Shown one piece after another: positions 34,723-43,533 of a DNA stretch of 64,000 nucleotides. Every line of letters begins with the position of its first letter. Position 1 is the stretch's first letter. The stretch comes from GCA-003244245 sp050699435 (lineage in GTDB: Bacteria > Actinomycetota > Actinomycetes > Mycobacteriales > Pseudonocardiaceae). A program made the translations under genes and the position numbers. The DNA lies in the NCBI GenBank assembly GCA_050699435.1, contig JBOHGM010000006.1, positions 1 to 64,000 on the forward strand, in the 5' to 3' direction. The notes below the pieces were generated by a model, which ran no database searches, was not told the DNA's origin, and saw only the letters and a list, made by a program, of their open reading frames with translations.

Positions 34723-35178
34723 ATGAGTCACCGCACCCCCGACATGTTCGGTCCTCGGGTCGCGGCGGGGAGGGAGGTGCCACGGCCGCAACTCGCTGGT
34801 GCGCTGGCTTCGGCGCTGCGGACGACCAACGTGGTCGAGCGCGCCGTGGCCGCGGTGGGCACGGCGCTGGTCACCGACTTGTCGATATGCGACCAGCTGG
34901 TGCAGCTGTCGACGGTATGGCGAGTGGCGCTGCGTCGCGCCGAGAGCCAGGCGAGGGACAAGCTCGGCGTGGGGCTCAGCCCGGGCGCCGCGCGCCGTCT
35001 CGATCTCGACTGCGGAGGCAGCATCGTCATCGTGCACGGGGACGGGTGGTCTCTGGTCGCCCGCACCCCGGCGGTGCTGCTCGTCCTCCTCGACGTCGCG
35101 CCGGGCCTGGTCATCGACCGGAGCCGGGCCGAGGGGGCCGCCGAACTCGTCAGCGGCCTGGCTGACCGGCTGTCCTGA
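34723..35178 (+). CDS. Hypothetical protein
   Basis: A 151-residue protein of no recognised family. Mostly helical in the first half (PQLAGALASALRTTNVVERA), with a short hydrophobic strand pair later (GSIVIVHGDGWSLVARTPAV). No signal peptide or clear membrane segment. ATG 34723 follows GGGGAC. Codon use is typical of the high-GC neighbours. It is divergent from the PH genes and convergent with fbiC. Confidence 0.65.
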   Translation: MSHRTPDMFGPRVAAGREVPRPQLAGALASALRTTNVVERAVAAVGTALVTDLSICDQLVQLSTVWRVALRRAESQARDKLGVGLSPGAARRLDLDCGGSIVIVHGDGWSLVARTPAVLLVLLDVAPGLVIDRSRAEGAAELVSGLADRLS

Positions 35179-35193
35179 GCACCCGACCGCGCG

Positions 35194-37554
35194 TCACCTT
35201 CCCGCCCCCTGCGCCGCTCCCACCGGTTCATAGAGCGTGGTGCGCTGCGCCAGCGGCCGCCCGAGCGGCTCGACGATCGCCCGGAACCCGGCCTCGTCCA
35301 GACGCTGCCCATGGCTGGCCCCGGCCGCCCGGCTGATGTTCTCGTCCATCAGTGTCCCGCCGAGATCGTCCACCCCGGCCTGCAGCAGCTGGCGTACCCC
35401 GGCGCCGCCGAGCTTGACCCAGGAGGCTTGCACGTGGTCGATCAGGCCGTGCAACGCGATCCGGGCCACCGCGTGCACGAGGAGCACCTCCCGCCAGGTC
35501 GGCCCCCGCCGCGCCGCTCGTTTGAGGTACATCGGGGTGGCCATGTGCACGAAGGGCAACCCGACGAACTCGGTGAACCCACCGGTCTGGGCCTGCAGGT
35601 CGCGGGCCCGCAGCAGGTGCCGGGCCCAGTGCACGGGCTGCTCGATGGCTCCGAACATCATCGTGATGTTGGAGCGCAGGCCCACCGAGTGCGCCACCCG
35701 GTGCGCCTCCAGCCACTCGTCGGTCGTGATCTTGTCGGGGCACAGCACGGCCCGGACCTCGTCGTCGAGGATCTCCGCAGCGGTACCGGGCAATGTCTTG
35801 AGTCCCGCCGCGCGCAGCCGGGTGAGGTAGCCGGCCAGTGGCTCGCCGAGCCGTTTGGCCCCTTCGGTCACCTCCAGTGCGGTGAAGGCGTGGATGTGCA
35901 TCGTCGGCGCGGCTTCCTGGATGGCCCGGCACACCGTGAGGTAGTACTCGCCGTCGAAGCTGGGATGGATCCCGCCCTGTAGGCACACCTCGGTGGCGCC
36001 GAGGCGCTGCGCTTCCAGCACCCGCGCCACGATCTCGGGCAGCTCCAGCAGGTAGGGGGCGCCGCGCAGGTTCAGCGAAAGCTTTCCCTTGGAGAACCCG
36101 CAGAAGCGGCACCGGAACGTGCACACATTGGTGTAGTTGATGTTTCGATTGACCACGTAGGTGACGGTGTCGCCGACGACGGCCGCGCGCAGTTCGTCGG
36201 CGTGCGCGGCGACCGCGCACACCTCGGGCCCACGCGCGCACAGCAGCGTCACCAGCTCGTCGAGCCCGGGCCGCTGCCCGGCGCGAACTCCGTCGAGCAC
36301 CTCGCGCACCGCCCCGCTCGCCCAGGCCCGGCCCGGCAGCAGCGCGGGCGGGGTGCGCGCCGTCCCGGAGTACCACGCGGTGGAGCGCCTGCCGGTGAGC
36401 AGTACCTCGGCACCGTCGGAGACGTTGGTAGCCTCCGGTGCCCGTTCCGGTAACGCCGCGCCCGGGTCGTCGCGGCCGAGTCCCTCGGCGTCGGAGCGGT
36501 CCAGCACACCGAATCGCACCGCCTCGTGCAGCCAGCGCTGCGGGTCGAGGGCGTACTCCGGGTACACGGCCAGCCGCGGCGCCAGGGTGTGACCGCCGGC
36601 CTGGGTCGCGGCGGCCAGCGCGTCGAGGCCCGGCCAGGGCCGCTCGGGGTTGACATGATCCGCGGTGACCGGGGAGATCCCACCCCAGTCGTCGATGCCC
36701 GCGGCGAGCACCCCCACCGGATCGTCGGTGAGATTGGGTGGGGCCTGCAGGTGCACCTCGGGGGGCAGCAGCAGCCGGGCCAGTGCGATGGCCCGCAGGT
36801 GTACCCGCGGCGGGCAGGGCCGGGCATCTCGCATCGCGGTGCCTGGCTTGGGCCGGAAGTTCTGCACGATCACTTCCTGCACGTGCCCGTACCTGCGGTG
36901 CGCCTCGGCGATCGCCTCGAGTGCGGTGACGCGGTCGGCCTCGGTCTCGCCGATGCCCACCAGGATCCCGGTGGTGAACGGGATGGCCAGCTCACCGGCG
37001 GCGTGCAGGGTGGCCAGCCGCCGGTCCGGGGCCTTGTCCGGGGCGCCGCGGTGCGCGGCCAGATCCGGCCGCAACGACTCGATCATCATGCCCTGGCTGG
37101 CGGTCACCGCACGCAGCGCGGCGAGCTCGTCGCGGTGCAGCGCACCGGCGTTGGCGTGGGGAAGCAGCCCGGTCTGCTCGAGCACCTGGCCGCAGGCCCG
37201 CACGAGGTAGTCCACGGTGGAGTCGTAGCCACGATCGGCCAGCCAGCGCGCGGCCACCGGGTAGCGCTGCTCAGGGCACTCGCCCAGGGTGAACAGCGCC
37301 TCGTGGCACCCGTGCTCGGCACCCCGGCGCGCGACTGCCAGGACCTCGTCGAGCTCCAGGTAGGCCGACGGTAGCTGCCGCGGAGCGTGCGCGAAGGTGC
37401 AGTATCCGCATCGGTCTCGGCAGAGCATGGTCAGCGGCAGGAACACCTTGGGGGAGTAGGTCACCCGGGTCCCGTATCTGGCGTCCCGCACGGCGCGGGC
37501 CATGGCCAGCAGTTCCGCGGTGTCCAGCTGGGCCAGCTCGCGACCGTCGGCCAT
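35194..37554 (-). CDS. fbiC: Fused FO synthase (CofG/CofH) for coenzyme F420
   Basis: A 786-residue radical-SAM double enzyme that makes the deazaflavin FO from tyrosine and a flavin precursor. The N-terminal CofG half carries its cluster motif CRDRCGYCTFA, and the C-terminal CofH half carries CRFCGFSKGK after NINYTNVCTF. Other landmarks are ETEADRVTALEAIAEAHRRY and EVCLQGGIHPSFDGEYYL. Length matches actinobacterial FbiC. ATG 37554 follows GGGAGGG at good spacing. Its presence shows the organism makes F420. It lies just downstream of the lanthipeptide operon but is probably core genome. Confidence 0.95.
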   Translation of the reverse strand: MADGRELAQLDTAELLAMARAVRDARYGTRVTYSPKVFLPLTMLCRDRCGYCTFAHAPRQLPSAYLELDEVLAVARRGAEHGCHEALFTLGECPEQRYPVAARWLADRGYDSTVDYLVRACGQVLEQTGLLPHANAGALHRDELAALRAVTASQGMMIESLRPDLAAHRGAPDKAPDRRLATLHAAGELAIPFTTGILVGIGETEADRVTALEAIAEAHRRYGHVQEVIVQNFRPKPGTAMRDARPCPPRVHLRAIALARLLLPPEVHLQAPPNLTDDPVGVLAAGIDDWGGISPVTADHVNPERPWPGLDALAAATQAGGHTLAPRLAVYPEYALDPQRWLHEAVRFGVLDRSDAEGLGRDDPGAALPERAPEATNVSDGAEVLLTGRRSTAWYSGTARTPPALLPGRAWASGAVREVLDGVRAGQRPGLDELVTLLCARGPEVCAVAAHADELRAAVVGDTVTYVVNRNINYTNVCTFRCRFCGFSKGKLSLNLRGAPYLLELPEIVARVLEAQRLGATEVCLQGGIHPSFDGEYYLTVCRAIQEAAPTMHIHAFTALEVTEGAKRLGEPLAGYLTRLRAAGLKTLPGTAAEILDDEVRAVLCPDKITTDEWLEAHRVAHSVGLRSNITMMFGAIEQPVHWARHLLRARDLQAQTGGFTEFVGLPFVHMATPMYLKRAARRGPTWREVLLVHAVARIALHGLIDHVQASWVKLGGAGVRQLLQAGVDDLGGTLMDENISRAAGASHGQRLDEAGFRAIVEPLGRPLAQRTTLYEPVGAAQGAGR

Positions 37555-37635
37555 AGCGCACCCTCCCTGCTCAATCGCTTGCCAGGGGCCCTGTCCCACG
37601 GTAGCGGCACGGGAACCGTACTGAAGACTCCCAGC

Positions 37636-37761
37636 TCAGCGGCTGACGCCCGGCCGAGCACACAACAGAGCGCCGTGCGGCGGCTCGGGCACCGCCAGGT
37701 GCTGGGCGAGCGCCTCCGCGGCAGCGGCCGCGGTGCGCACGGAGCGGATTGCCGCGCTCAC
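37636..37761 (-). pseudogene. 41-codon stub coupled to lanB, probable LanC cyclase remnant
   Basis: The GTG start overlaps the lanB stop (GTGA). The product starts SAAIRSVRTAAAAAEALAQH and goes on LAVPEPPHGALL before ending in CARPGVSR. The opening resembles the first helix of actinobacterial LanC-like cyclases, which are normally about 400 residues and coupled to LanB in just this way. Everything that would carry the zinc ligands and the barrel is missing; fbiC follows about 80 bp on. Alternatively it is a genuine small protein. Inference from position and composition, not from motif match. Confidence 0.4.
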
Positions 37762-40700
37762 GGCTTCTCCCTGCGGTCCTGGGCGGTCCAGCTCAGGGCG
37801 GCGGCGCGGACCAGGCGGTGGCAGGCCCGTTCGGTGTCCGGGGCGATGCTGGCCATCCGGACGCTGTGCAGGTGCAGCAGAGCGGGTAGCACCGAGTCCG
37901 GGTCGATCCCGCCGGTAGCGGTGATCGTCTCGTGGTAGGCGGCAAGTGCGGTACGTCGCCGCGCCCACGCACTCGCGATGTGCTCGCCGTCCGGTAGAGC
38001 GCGGATCGCGGCCCGCTGATCGCGCGGGTTCGCCAGCCGTATCGCTTGGTCATGAACCTCGCGGGCGGGCGCCGGGCTCCGGTCCTTGATGACGTGGTCG
38101 ATCAACCAACGCATCCCGCCGCCGACATCTCCGAGGAATGACACGGTCAGGTCGACCAGGCTGGCCGCGGTGACGGCGAGTTGGTGGGCGGTCTCGGGCC
38201 GGGCGAGGTGTGTCCGTTGCGCGATCGCGGTCGCCGAGTCGGCGGCGAACACCGACTCGGCGGCGGTCATCGCGATGCCGCTGCCGAAGCGGCCGGTCTC
38301 CGGGTAGTAGGTGTCCACCTGCACGTTTCCGATCAGACCGAGGCGCCGCAGATCAGCGGCCCAGGCACCGACACGGCGGACGGCCGGGCCGAAAGCGTCG
38401 ACGTCGGGCAGCCGGAACCGCAGACGCAGGTGATGCTCGGGATCGCGGTAGGGCAGGAACCACCACTGCCGCGGTTCCTCCCAGGCGGACAGCAGGCTGG
38501 GAAGGTGAGTGGTGAGGATGGCGGTGTGCCGGTCCGGGTGCCCGTAGAGCTTGACGAACAGCCACTCGCTGTTGCCAGGCAGGTGCCCATGGTCGGGGCT
38601 GATCGCGTGGATCGGGGTGGCCCGCCGAGGGATCGGCTGCCACCCGGGCTTGCTGGTGGAGGCCAGGGGGACGACGATCTCGTGGGCACGCCCGTCGAGC
38701 CACCCGAACGCGCTGGTCTCCGGGGCCTCGCGCACGGTGGCGTGCCCGGCGCGGTCCACCTCGGACCGCACCAAGTGCAGGTGCGTCGGCTCGTCCAGGT
38801 CCAGGCGGAGGCGACGATCGTCAGCACCGAGATAGACCGTGTCAGGGACACGGACCCGGTGCCGCCAGGCCGCCAGGCTCGCCACCCATTCCGGCCACGG
38901 CGCAGCGCTTTCCGGGAGGTCAGTGGCGGCCAGTATCCAGCGGGCCGGGGATAGGATCGTGCGCCGGTACCGGACCCTGGGCAGAAAAGGCAACCGGCTC
39001 GCGGCTCCCCAGGAGAACGGGCCGCACGCGGCGGCCCGCGCCTTGCTGATCTCGCAGAGAAACCGCAGCAACGGATGGGCCGCGTTGGTGAACTCCACGG
39101 CGCTGAACACCGTCGGTTCCACCGGCCGAGCCCGCGACAGTGACCACAGGTACAGCCGCTGGGCATCACCGCTCACGGCGAGATCGTCCAGTGGTATCAC
39201 ACCGCCGCCGGTGTGGTGCTCGGCCACGGACACCACATGGGGCAGGATGGCGGGGGCGCGGGTGACGTTCTCGGTCCGCGGGTACAGCGGCGGACACGAC
39301 ACCTGCACCGGCAACGCGTCCTCGTGCACCGAGGGCAGCCGCGCATACGCGTCGGCCATGCGGTCCCGGTCCCCGGGGTCGAGAAGGTCGAGAAACCGTC
39401 CTGTCATGGTCCCGGCTGCGCGGGACACCCCCACGACGGCGAGGGTGAACTCTCCCCGGTCGAGGGCACTGCGTGTCGGTGCGTGAACGAGGAAGCTCAG
39501 TTCGGTGTGCGGCTGCGTCTGCACTTTGTCGAAATCCTGCACCATCAGATCCGCAATGGCGGCCTCATCGAGAACGACCTCGATGCTCTGGCTCATCGCG
39601 GCGTTCTGCGCCAGAGCCAACAGCTGCGTATCCCGCTCGGACAGACCCGGCACCGGCAGCTCCAGACGCGAGTCCCGGTATCCTGCGGGGAACCCCAGCC
39701 CGGCGTCGGCGTTCAGGATCTCCAGGACGGGGACAACGGCGCCGATCCCATACCTTTCGAGAAACCGCAAATGGAAGTCCTTCCACCTGGGATAGCCGGA
39801 CGGGTGCGGCGTCAGGTGCGTCAGAACCGCTGCCGCAGCTTCGGCCTCCCGCGCCACCGCCTGCGGCAGCACCAGCGCGCAGTCGACCCGCAGGTCAATC
39901 ACGAACGGTCGCTCGGGCGTGGAGATCGCCGCCACCCTCCGGGAGGCGGAGGTTCTCAGCTCACGTCCGCTGGCGGGCGACGACAACCGGTTATGCCGGG
40001 ACAGTTCAGTGTGGATCGCGTGTAGCTCCTGGAGCAGTGGCGCTACCTGGGGCACGGCGTCGGCGCCCACCGCGGTCAATTCCCCGACGACATGGGCCAG
40101 TGGATCGGTCGCCGTCATCGGCGGGCGCAGGCTGGTGACCAGAATCCGCTGAGCCACCAACTTGGCCAGCATTCCCACGATCACCGACTCCGCCGTCCCG
40201 GGGAACTCGACCCCCAGCTTCTCCGCCAGGTCACCGAACCGGATCGGGGACCGAGCGGCGTGCATGGCGCTCTCGACTGCCCTAGTGTGTCGCACCGACA
40301 CCTGCGCCGGCCCCGCCCGGCCCGACAGCGTGCTGGGAGACTGCTGCTGGCAGACCACCACCAGCCTCCCATCACGGACGAACGCCAGATTGTTCGCCAC
40401 GACCGGCAGCCGAGGCCGCAGCTCCGGGCACCCCTCCAGGCGTGTGATCACCTCCGCCAGCCACTGCGCGTCAACTTGCGCCACCGCGTGGTGACCCTCG
40501 CCGTAGCGCACCGCCAGCTCGGCACCGAAACGCACCGGCGCTACCCCGGCGAACAAGCCGAACGGTGTCGCCCGGCTCGTCATCCGCAGCACGTACCGCA
40601 CGACCGACACCACCGCCCGCCGCACCTGACGCGCCCGCTGCTCATGCCCGGCGCACACCTCACGGACCCGGCGAGCCAGCACCGGGCTGGATACCTCGAT

Positions 40701-40871
40701 GGCCTCCGCGATCGCGTCCTGCGCCCACACCTGTCCCAACCAGCGGCGCCACCGCGTCACATGCCCGACCGTGGTGCCGGTCAGGTCCGGCCAGGGCGCA
40801 ACGTCCAACCCGGACGGATGCGCGGCCACCCGCACCACAGCCGCCTCAACTAATCGATACAAACAAAACAC
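37758..40871 (-). CDS. Lantibiotic dehydratase (full-length LanB, FxLD system)
   Basis: A 1037-residue class I lanthipeptide dehydratase that glutamylates and eliminates Ser/Thr of the precursor, using glutamyl-tRNA. The N-terminal glutamylation domain is recognisable from RYVLRMTSRATPFGLFAGVA and FVIDLRVDCALVLPQAVARE. The C-terminal elimination (SpaB_C) domain begins near residue 730 with SEWLFVKLYGHPDRHTAIL and includes WWFLPYRDPEHHLRLRFRLP and YYPETGRFGSG. Both halves are in one polypeptide, unlike thiopeptide split systems. Start at ATG 40871, 88 bp after the precursor gene with a hairpin between. Confidence 0.92.
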   Translation of the reverse strand: MFCLYRLVEAAVVRVAAHPSGLDVAPWPDLTGTTVGHVTRWRRWLGQVWAQDAIAEAIEVSSPVLARRVREVCAGHEQRARQVRRAVVSVVRYVLRMTSRATPFGLFAGVAPVRFGAELAVRYGEGHHAVAQVDAQWLAEVITRLEGCPELRPRLPVVANNLAFVRDGRLVVVCQQQSPSTLSGRAGPAQVSVRHTRAVESAMHAARSPIRFGDLAEKLGVEFPGTAESVIVGMLAKLVAQRILVTSLRPPMTATDPLAHVVGELTAVGADAVPQVAPLLQELHAIHTELSRHNRLSSPASGRELRTSASRRVAAISTPERPFVIDLRVDCALVLPQAVAREAEAAAAVLTHLTPHPSGYPRWKDFHLRFLERYGIGAVVPVLEILNADAGLGFPAGYRDSRLELPVPGLSERDTQLLALAQNAAMSQSIEVVLDEAAIADLMVQDFDKVQTQPHTELSFLVHAPTRSALDRGEFTLAVVGVSRAAGTMTGRFLDLLDPGDRDRMADAYARLPSVHEDALPVQVSCPPLYPRTENVTRAPAILPHVVSVAEHHTGGGVIPLDDLAVSGDAQRLYLWSLSRARPVEPTVFSAVEFTNAAHPLLRFLCEISKARAAACGPFSWGAASRLPFLPRVRYRRTILSPARWILAATDLPESAAPWPEWVASLAAWRHRVRVPDTVYLGADDRRLRLDLDEPTHLHLVRSEVDRAGHATVREAPETSAFGWLDGRAHEIVVPLASTSKPGWQPIPRRATPIHAISPDHGHLPGNSEWLFVKLYGHPDRHTAILTTHLPSLLSAWEEPRQWWFLPYRDPEHHLRLRFRLPDVDAFGPAVRRVGAWAADLRRLGLIGNVQVDTYYPETGRFGSGIAMTAAESVFAADSATAIAQRTHLARPETAHQLAVTAASLVDLTVSFLGDVGGGMRWLIDHVIKDRSPAPAREVHDQAIRLANPRDQRAAIRALPDGEHIASAWARRRTALAAYHETITATGGIDPDSVLPALLHLHSVRMASIAPDTERACHRLVRAAALSWTAQDRREKP

Positions 40872-40891
40872 CCCCCAGAACCGGGAAGGTG

Positions 40892-40935
40892 GGCCCGGTG
40901 CCGGGGTTGGCGGAGCAGCCCCCGGTGCCGGGCCG
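40892..40935 (-). terminator. Hairpin between precursor and lanB, possible attenuator
   Basis: Arms GGGCCCGGTGCCGGGG and CCCCCGGTGCCGGGCC flank a loop of about 12 bases; on the transcribed strand the stem is strong with a central two-base mismatch. No U-tract follows. A partial block here would give more precursor than dehydratase transcript, as in many lanthipeptide operons. Confidence 0.45.
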
Positions 40936-40959
40936 ACACGTTGTCGAGATCAGGGCAAC

Positions 40960-41130
40960 CTACGGACAGCTGTCGCTACAGGCGCTTTCACAGGTTTGGC
41001 CACAATTGTCGCTGGTGTCCTGCAGCAGTTCGGCGACCACTGGGCTGGACTCGACAATGCTTATATCGAGATCGAACTCCGAGTCCATTGCCGTCGTGCT
41101 CCCTACTACCGCGTCCCTCTGGATTGTCAT
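40960..41130 (-). CDS. FxLD-family lanthipeptide precursor
   Basis: A 56-residue precursor peptide. The leader holds the family motif F19-D-L-D22 in SEFDLDISIVES. The C-terminal core DTSDNCGQTCESACSDSCP has four Cys at 43, 47, 51 and 55, evenly spaced by four, with Ser/Thr at 39, 40, 46, 49, 52 and 54 as dehydration candidates. ATG 41130 has AGGAGG six bases upstream; the ATG 15 bases earlier has no ribosome-binding site. Flanked by the FxLD methyltransferase upstream and LanB downstream, which makes the call firm. Ring pattern unknown. Confidence 0.93.
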   Translation of the reverse strand: MTIQRDAVVGSTTAMDSEFDLDISIVESSPVVAELLQDTSDNCGQTCESACSDSCP

Positions 41131-41177
41131 ATGGATCCTCCTCATTGATGGTAGTGGTCTGAGTGTTCTGGCCTCGG

Positions 41178-42437
41178 TCAGGACGCTGCCGTCAAGGGCC
41201 AGGAGATAGTGACCCGGGTGTGCTTCTTGTCGAGGACAAGAGCACTCTCGGGGAGCTGGTCATCCGGGGTGCCCGCCGGGTGCGCCTCAATCCGCGCGCT
41301 CAGGCTGGTGCCGTCCCAGGACTGGATATGCCGGACCATCCGGTCAGCAAGCTCCCCTGCGTCTGGTCCGTGGGCGTATACGCCGAACTCGGATCGCTGC
41401 CTTTCCGGGTTGACCGGGCGCAGAGCGAGGTAGGCGAGGTTTCCCCCGTCAACGGCCGTCGGGATACCCAAGGGCCAGGAGTGGGCGACGATACCGCGAT
41501 CGACGGCCTCCTGCTGCACTTTGAGGAGCCCGAAACCCGGCAGAACCAGGGCCAGCCATAGATGAAGGCCATCGAAACGGTCACCACGACCGGCCGTCAC
41601 CCCCGACCATGCCTGCATTCTGGACTGGGACAACGCCGCGCGCAGCAGACCGGCGTATACCTGCTGCTCGTCATCCAACCGGAGGCCGACCGTTTCCCCA
41701 TCGAGGAGGACCAGCTGTTCCCGACACTCTCCGGCACCCTGCATCGGCACAAAGCCGCACAGCTCGTAGGCCCGGCTCACCAGGTGAGCATCTTCGCGCT
41801 CAAACACGACCGAGCGGGTCAGGCCGCGTATGCGCAGGGGGACGACGAGCCGCCCGCCCTCGGCGAGTTGGTCCACCCAGGCCGGGGGAATATCCCACGC
41901 TCCGACAGTGACGATGATCCGGTCGTAGGGTGCATGGCCCGGCACACCACCCTCGGCGTCCGCCAATACCACGGTGACCCGGTGGTAGCCCGCTGTGCCG
42001 AGGCAACGCCGGGCACGGTCCACCACCTCCGGGTCAATGTCGACCGTGGTAACTTCACCTTCCTCGCCGACCAGCTCCGCGATCAGTGCCGCGTTGTAGC
42101 CGCCCGATCCGATCTCCAGAATCCGCATGCCCGGACGAATCTGTGCCTGCTCCAGCATCATGGCCTGCAGCCAGGGCGCAGAGACCGAACTGAGGGAGCT
42201 GCCGTGCTCGTCCCGCTTGGTGATCACGGTGTCGTTAGCGTAAGCCTTCTCCAGCGACACCCCTGGCGCGAAGAGGTGCCGCGGCACGGTGCCCAGCGCG
42301 GCCTCGACCTCACTCGACAGGACCGCATTCAGTTCGGCGCGCTGCGCGATGAGCTTGTCGACCAACTCCGCACGCAGTGCATCAGCCTGAGCGGTCTCGT
42401 GGGCGGAATCGACCCTCGTTATCTGGGGTGTCATCAC
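41178..42437 (-). CDS. FxLD-system PIMT-like methyltransferase
   Basis: A 419-residue SAM-dependent methyltransferase related to protein-isoaspartyl methyltransferase. The N-terminal helices (VDKLIAQRAELNAVLSSEVE) precede motif I ILEIGSGGYNAALIAELVG, which has the shortened GGYN form typical of this system, then VTTVDIDPEVVDRARRCLG and YDRIIVTVGAWDIPPAWVDQ. A long C-terminal domain ends in LDKKHTRVTISWPL, as in RiPP-associated PIMT homologues. It probably esterifies an Asp/Glu of the precursor. GTG 42437 or ATG 42434; AAGGAG lies upstream. Directly precedes the precursor gene. Confidence 0.92.
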   Translation of the reverse strand: MMTPQITRVDSAHETAQADALRAELVDKLIAQRAELNAVLSSEVEAALGTVPRHLFAPGVSLEKAYANDTVITKRDEHGSSLSSVSAPWLQAMMLEQAQIRPGMRILEIGSGGYNAALIAELVGEEGEVTTVDIDPEVVDRARRCLGTAGYHRVTVVLADAEGGVPGHAPYDRIIVTVGAWDIPPAWVDQLAEGGRLVVPLRIRGLTRSVVFEREDAHLVSRAYELCGFVPMQGAGECREQLVLLDGETVGLRLDDEQQVYAGLLRAALSQSRMQAWSGVTAGRGDRFDGLHLWLALVLPGFGLLKVQQEAVDRGIVAHSWPLGIPTAVDGGNLAYLALRPVNPERQRSEFGVYAHGPDAGELADRMVRHIQSWDGTSLSARIEAHPAGTPDDQLPESALVLDKKHTRVTISWPLTAAS

Positions 42438-42441
42438 GTGG

Positions 42442-42672
42442 TTACTCCTTCATCGGTGGTCTCGCGTAGGTGATACGGGCCGCCCACACGGCAATGGGAG
42501 CCCAGGTCGGACGGCGTGGAATCAGCCCGAATTCCTCCCCTCCCCGGGCCACGGAATGAGAGCACAGTACGATCGGATTAACTTTCGCTGTACACCTACC
42601 CATCGTCCTCTGTGCTCCCTTCGCACCGAGCAAGTCGGCAACAGTGGCTAGCAGGAGACTAGATCTGTTCAT
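42442..42672 (-). CDS. Possible small ORF between regulator and methyltransferase
   Basis: A 76-residue frame starting MNRSSLLLATVADLLGAKGA and ending RITYARPPMKE. It has AGGAG eight bases upstream, inside the end of the regulator gene, and its stop forms part of the methyltransferase Shine-Dalgarno. The fit to the operon is good but composition is mixed and no family is recognised. It may instead be leader sequence. Confidence 0.3.
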   Translation of the reverse strand: MNRSSLLLATVADLLGAKGAQRTMGRCTAKVNPIVLCSHSVARGGEEFGLIPRRPTWAPIAVWAARITYARPPMKE

Positions 42673-42675
42673 GGG

Positions 42676-43533
42676 TTAACTCCTGGCCCACCGTGCGGAC
42701 ACCTCCTGAAGGAACCGATCCAGCTCGCCGCCGTCCACCGCGCCCGCACGCAGGGCGGTGAAGTGCTCGATGTACTGGCGGACCTCGTCGGTGCCGCGGA
42801 TGGTCAGGCCACGGGTCACGGTTTCGGCGAGCACGAGTGCCTCGTCGTCGGCATCCGGATCGCCGAGCACCGCGAAACCGTGGTATTGGTGCGTGTGCTC
42901 CTGGCCCCCGAAACGAATAATGGCCAGGTCGACATTGGGTCGGGTCGTGAGGTGGCGTAGCTGCTGGATCTGGGTGCTCATCTGTTCCGGGGAGATCAGG
43001 CGCCGCCACAACGCGGTCTCTCCCATCACGAACAGGAACTTCTTACCCTCGTCATCGAGCACGGCCTGGCGCGCCAGGCGGGCGGAAACGACTTTCTCGA
43101 CGTCCTCTATAAGGTCGGCGTCGCGGCCGAGACGGAACATCGCTGCGGCGTAGGCCGGTGTCTGCGCCAGCCCGACTACCACGTCAGGCGAGAACACCCG
43201 CACCACCGACGCCGCCGCCTCGAACCGCTGAATGTCCTGCTGCATCCGGCGTCGGCCGGGTGCCAGCTCGCGCCGCCACGCCGTTAACCGGGTCGCCGCA
43301 CGCTCCGCGAGGTCCCGTAGTTCCTCGCGAGTGGCGGACGAGGCACCCGTAGCCCGAGCCCAGGCGTCCACATCCTCTGGAGACGGTGTGGTCCGCCCCA
43401 GCTCTGTCTTGCTCACCTTGGACTGCGACCAGCCGAGCCGCCCGGCCAGTTGTGTGGTCGAGAGAGCGGCATCGGCGCGCAACTCTCGCAGCACCGCAGC
43501 CGCGCGGCGTCGGTCCTGGCCTGTTTCCGTCAT
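42676..43533 (-). CDS. XRE-family regulator with DUF5753 domain
   Basis: A 285-residue regulator of the class paired with DUF397 or DUF6879 proteins in actinomycetes. The helix-turn-helix is near residues 22-60 (LSTTQLAGRLGWSQSKVSKT, then ELGRTTPSPEDVDAWA). The C-terminal DUF5753 domain includes FSPDVVVGLAQTPAYAAAMF and FLFVMGETALWRRLISPEQM. Its start overlaps the stop of the DUF6879 gene (ATGA). Its position in the operon suggests it controls the lanthipeptide genes. Confidence 0.9.
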   Translation of the reverse strand: MTETGQDRRRAAAVLRELRADAALSTTQLAGRLGWSQSKVSKTELGRTTPSPEDVDAWARATGASSATREELRDLAERAATRLTAWRRELAPGRRRMQQDIQRFEAAASVVRVFSPDVVVGLAQTPAYAAAMFRLGRDADLIEDVEKVVSARLARQAVLDDEGKKFLFVMGETALWRRLISPEQMSTQIQQLRHLTTRPNVDLAIIRFGGQEHTHQYHGFAVLGDPDADDEALVLAETVTRGLTIRGTDEVRQYIEHFTALRAGAVDGGELDRFLQEVSARWARS

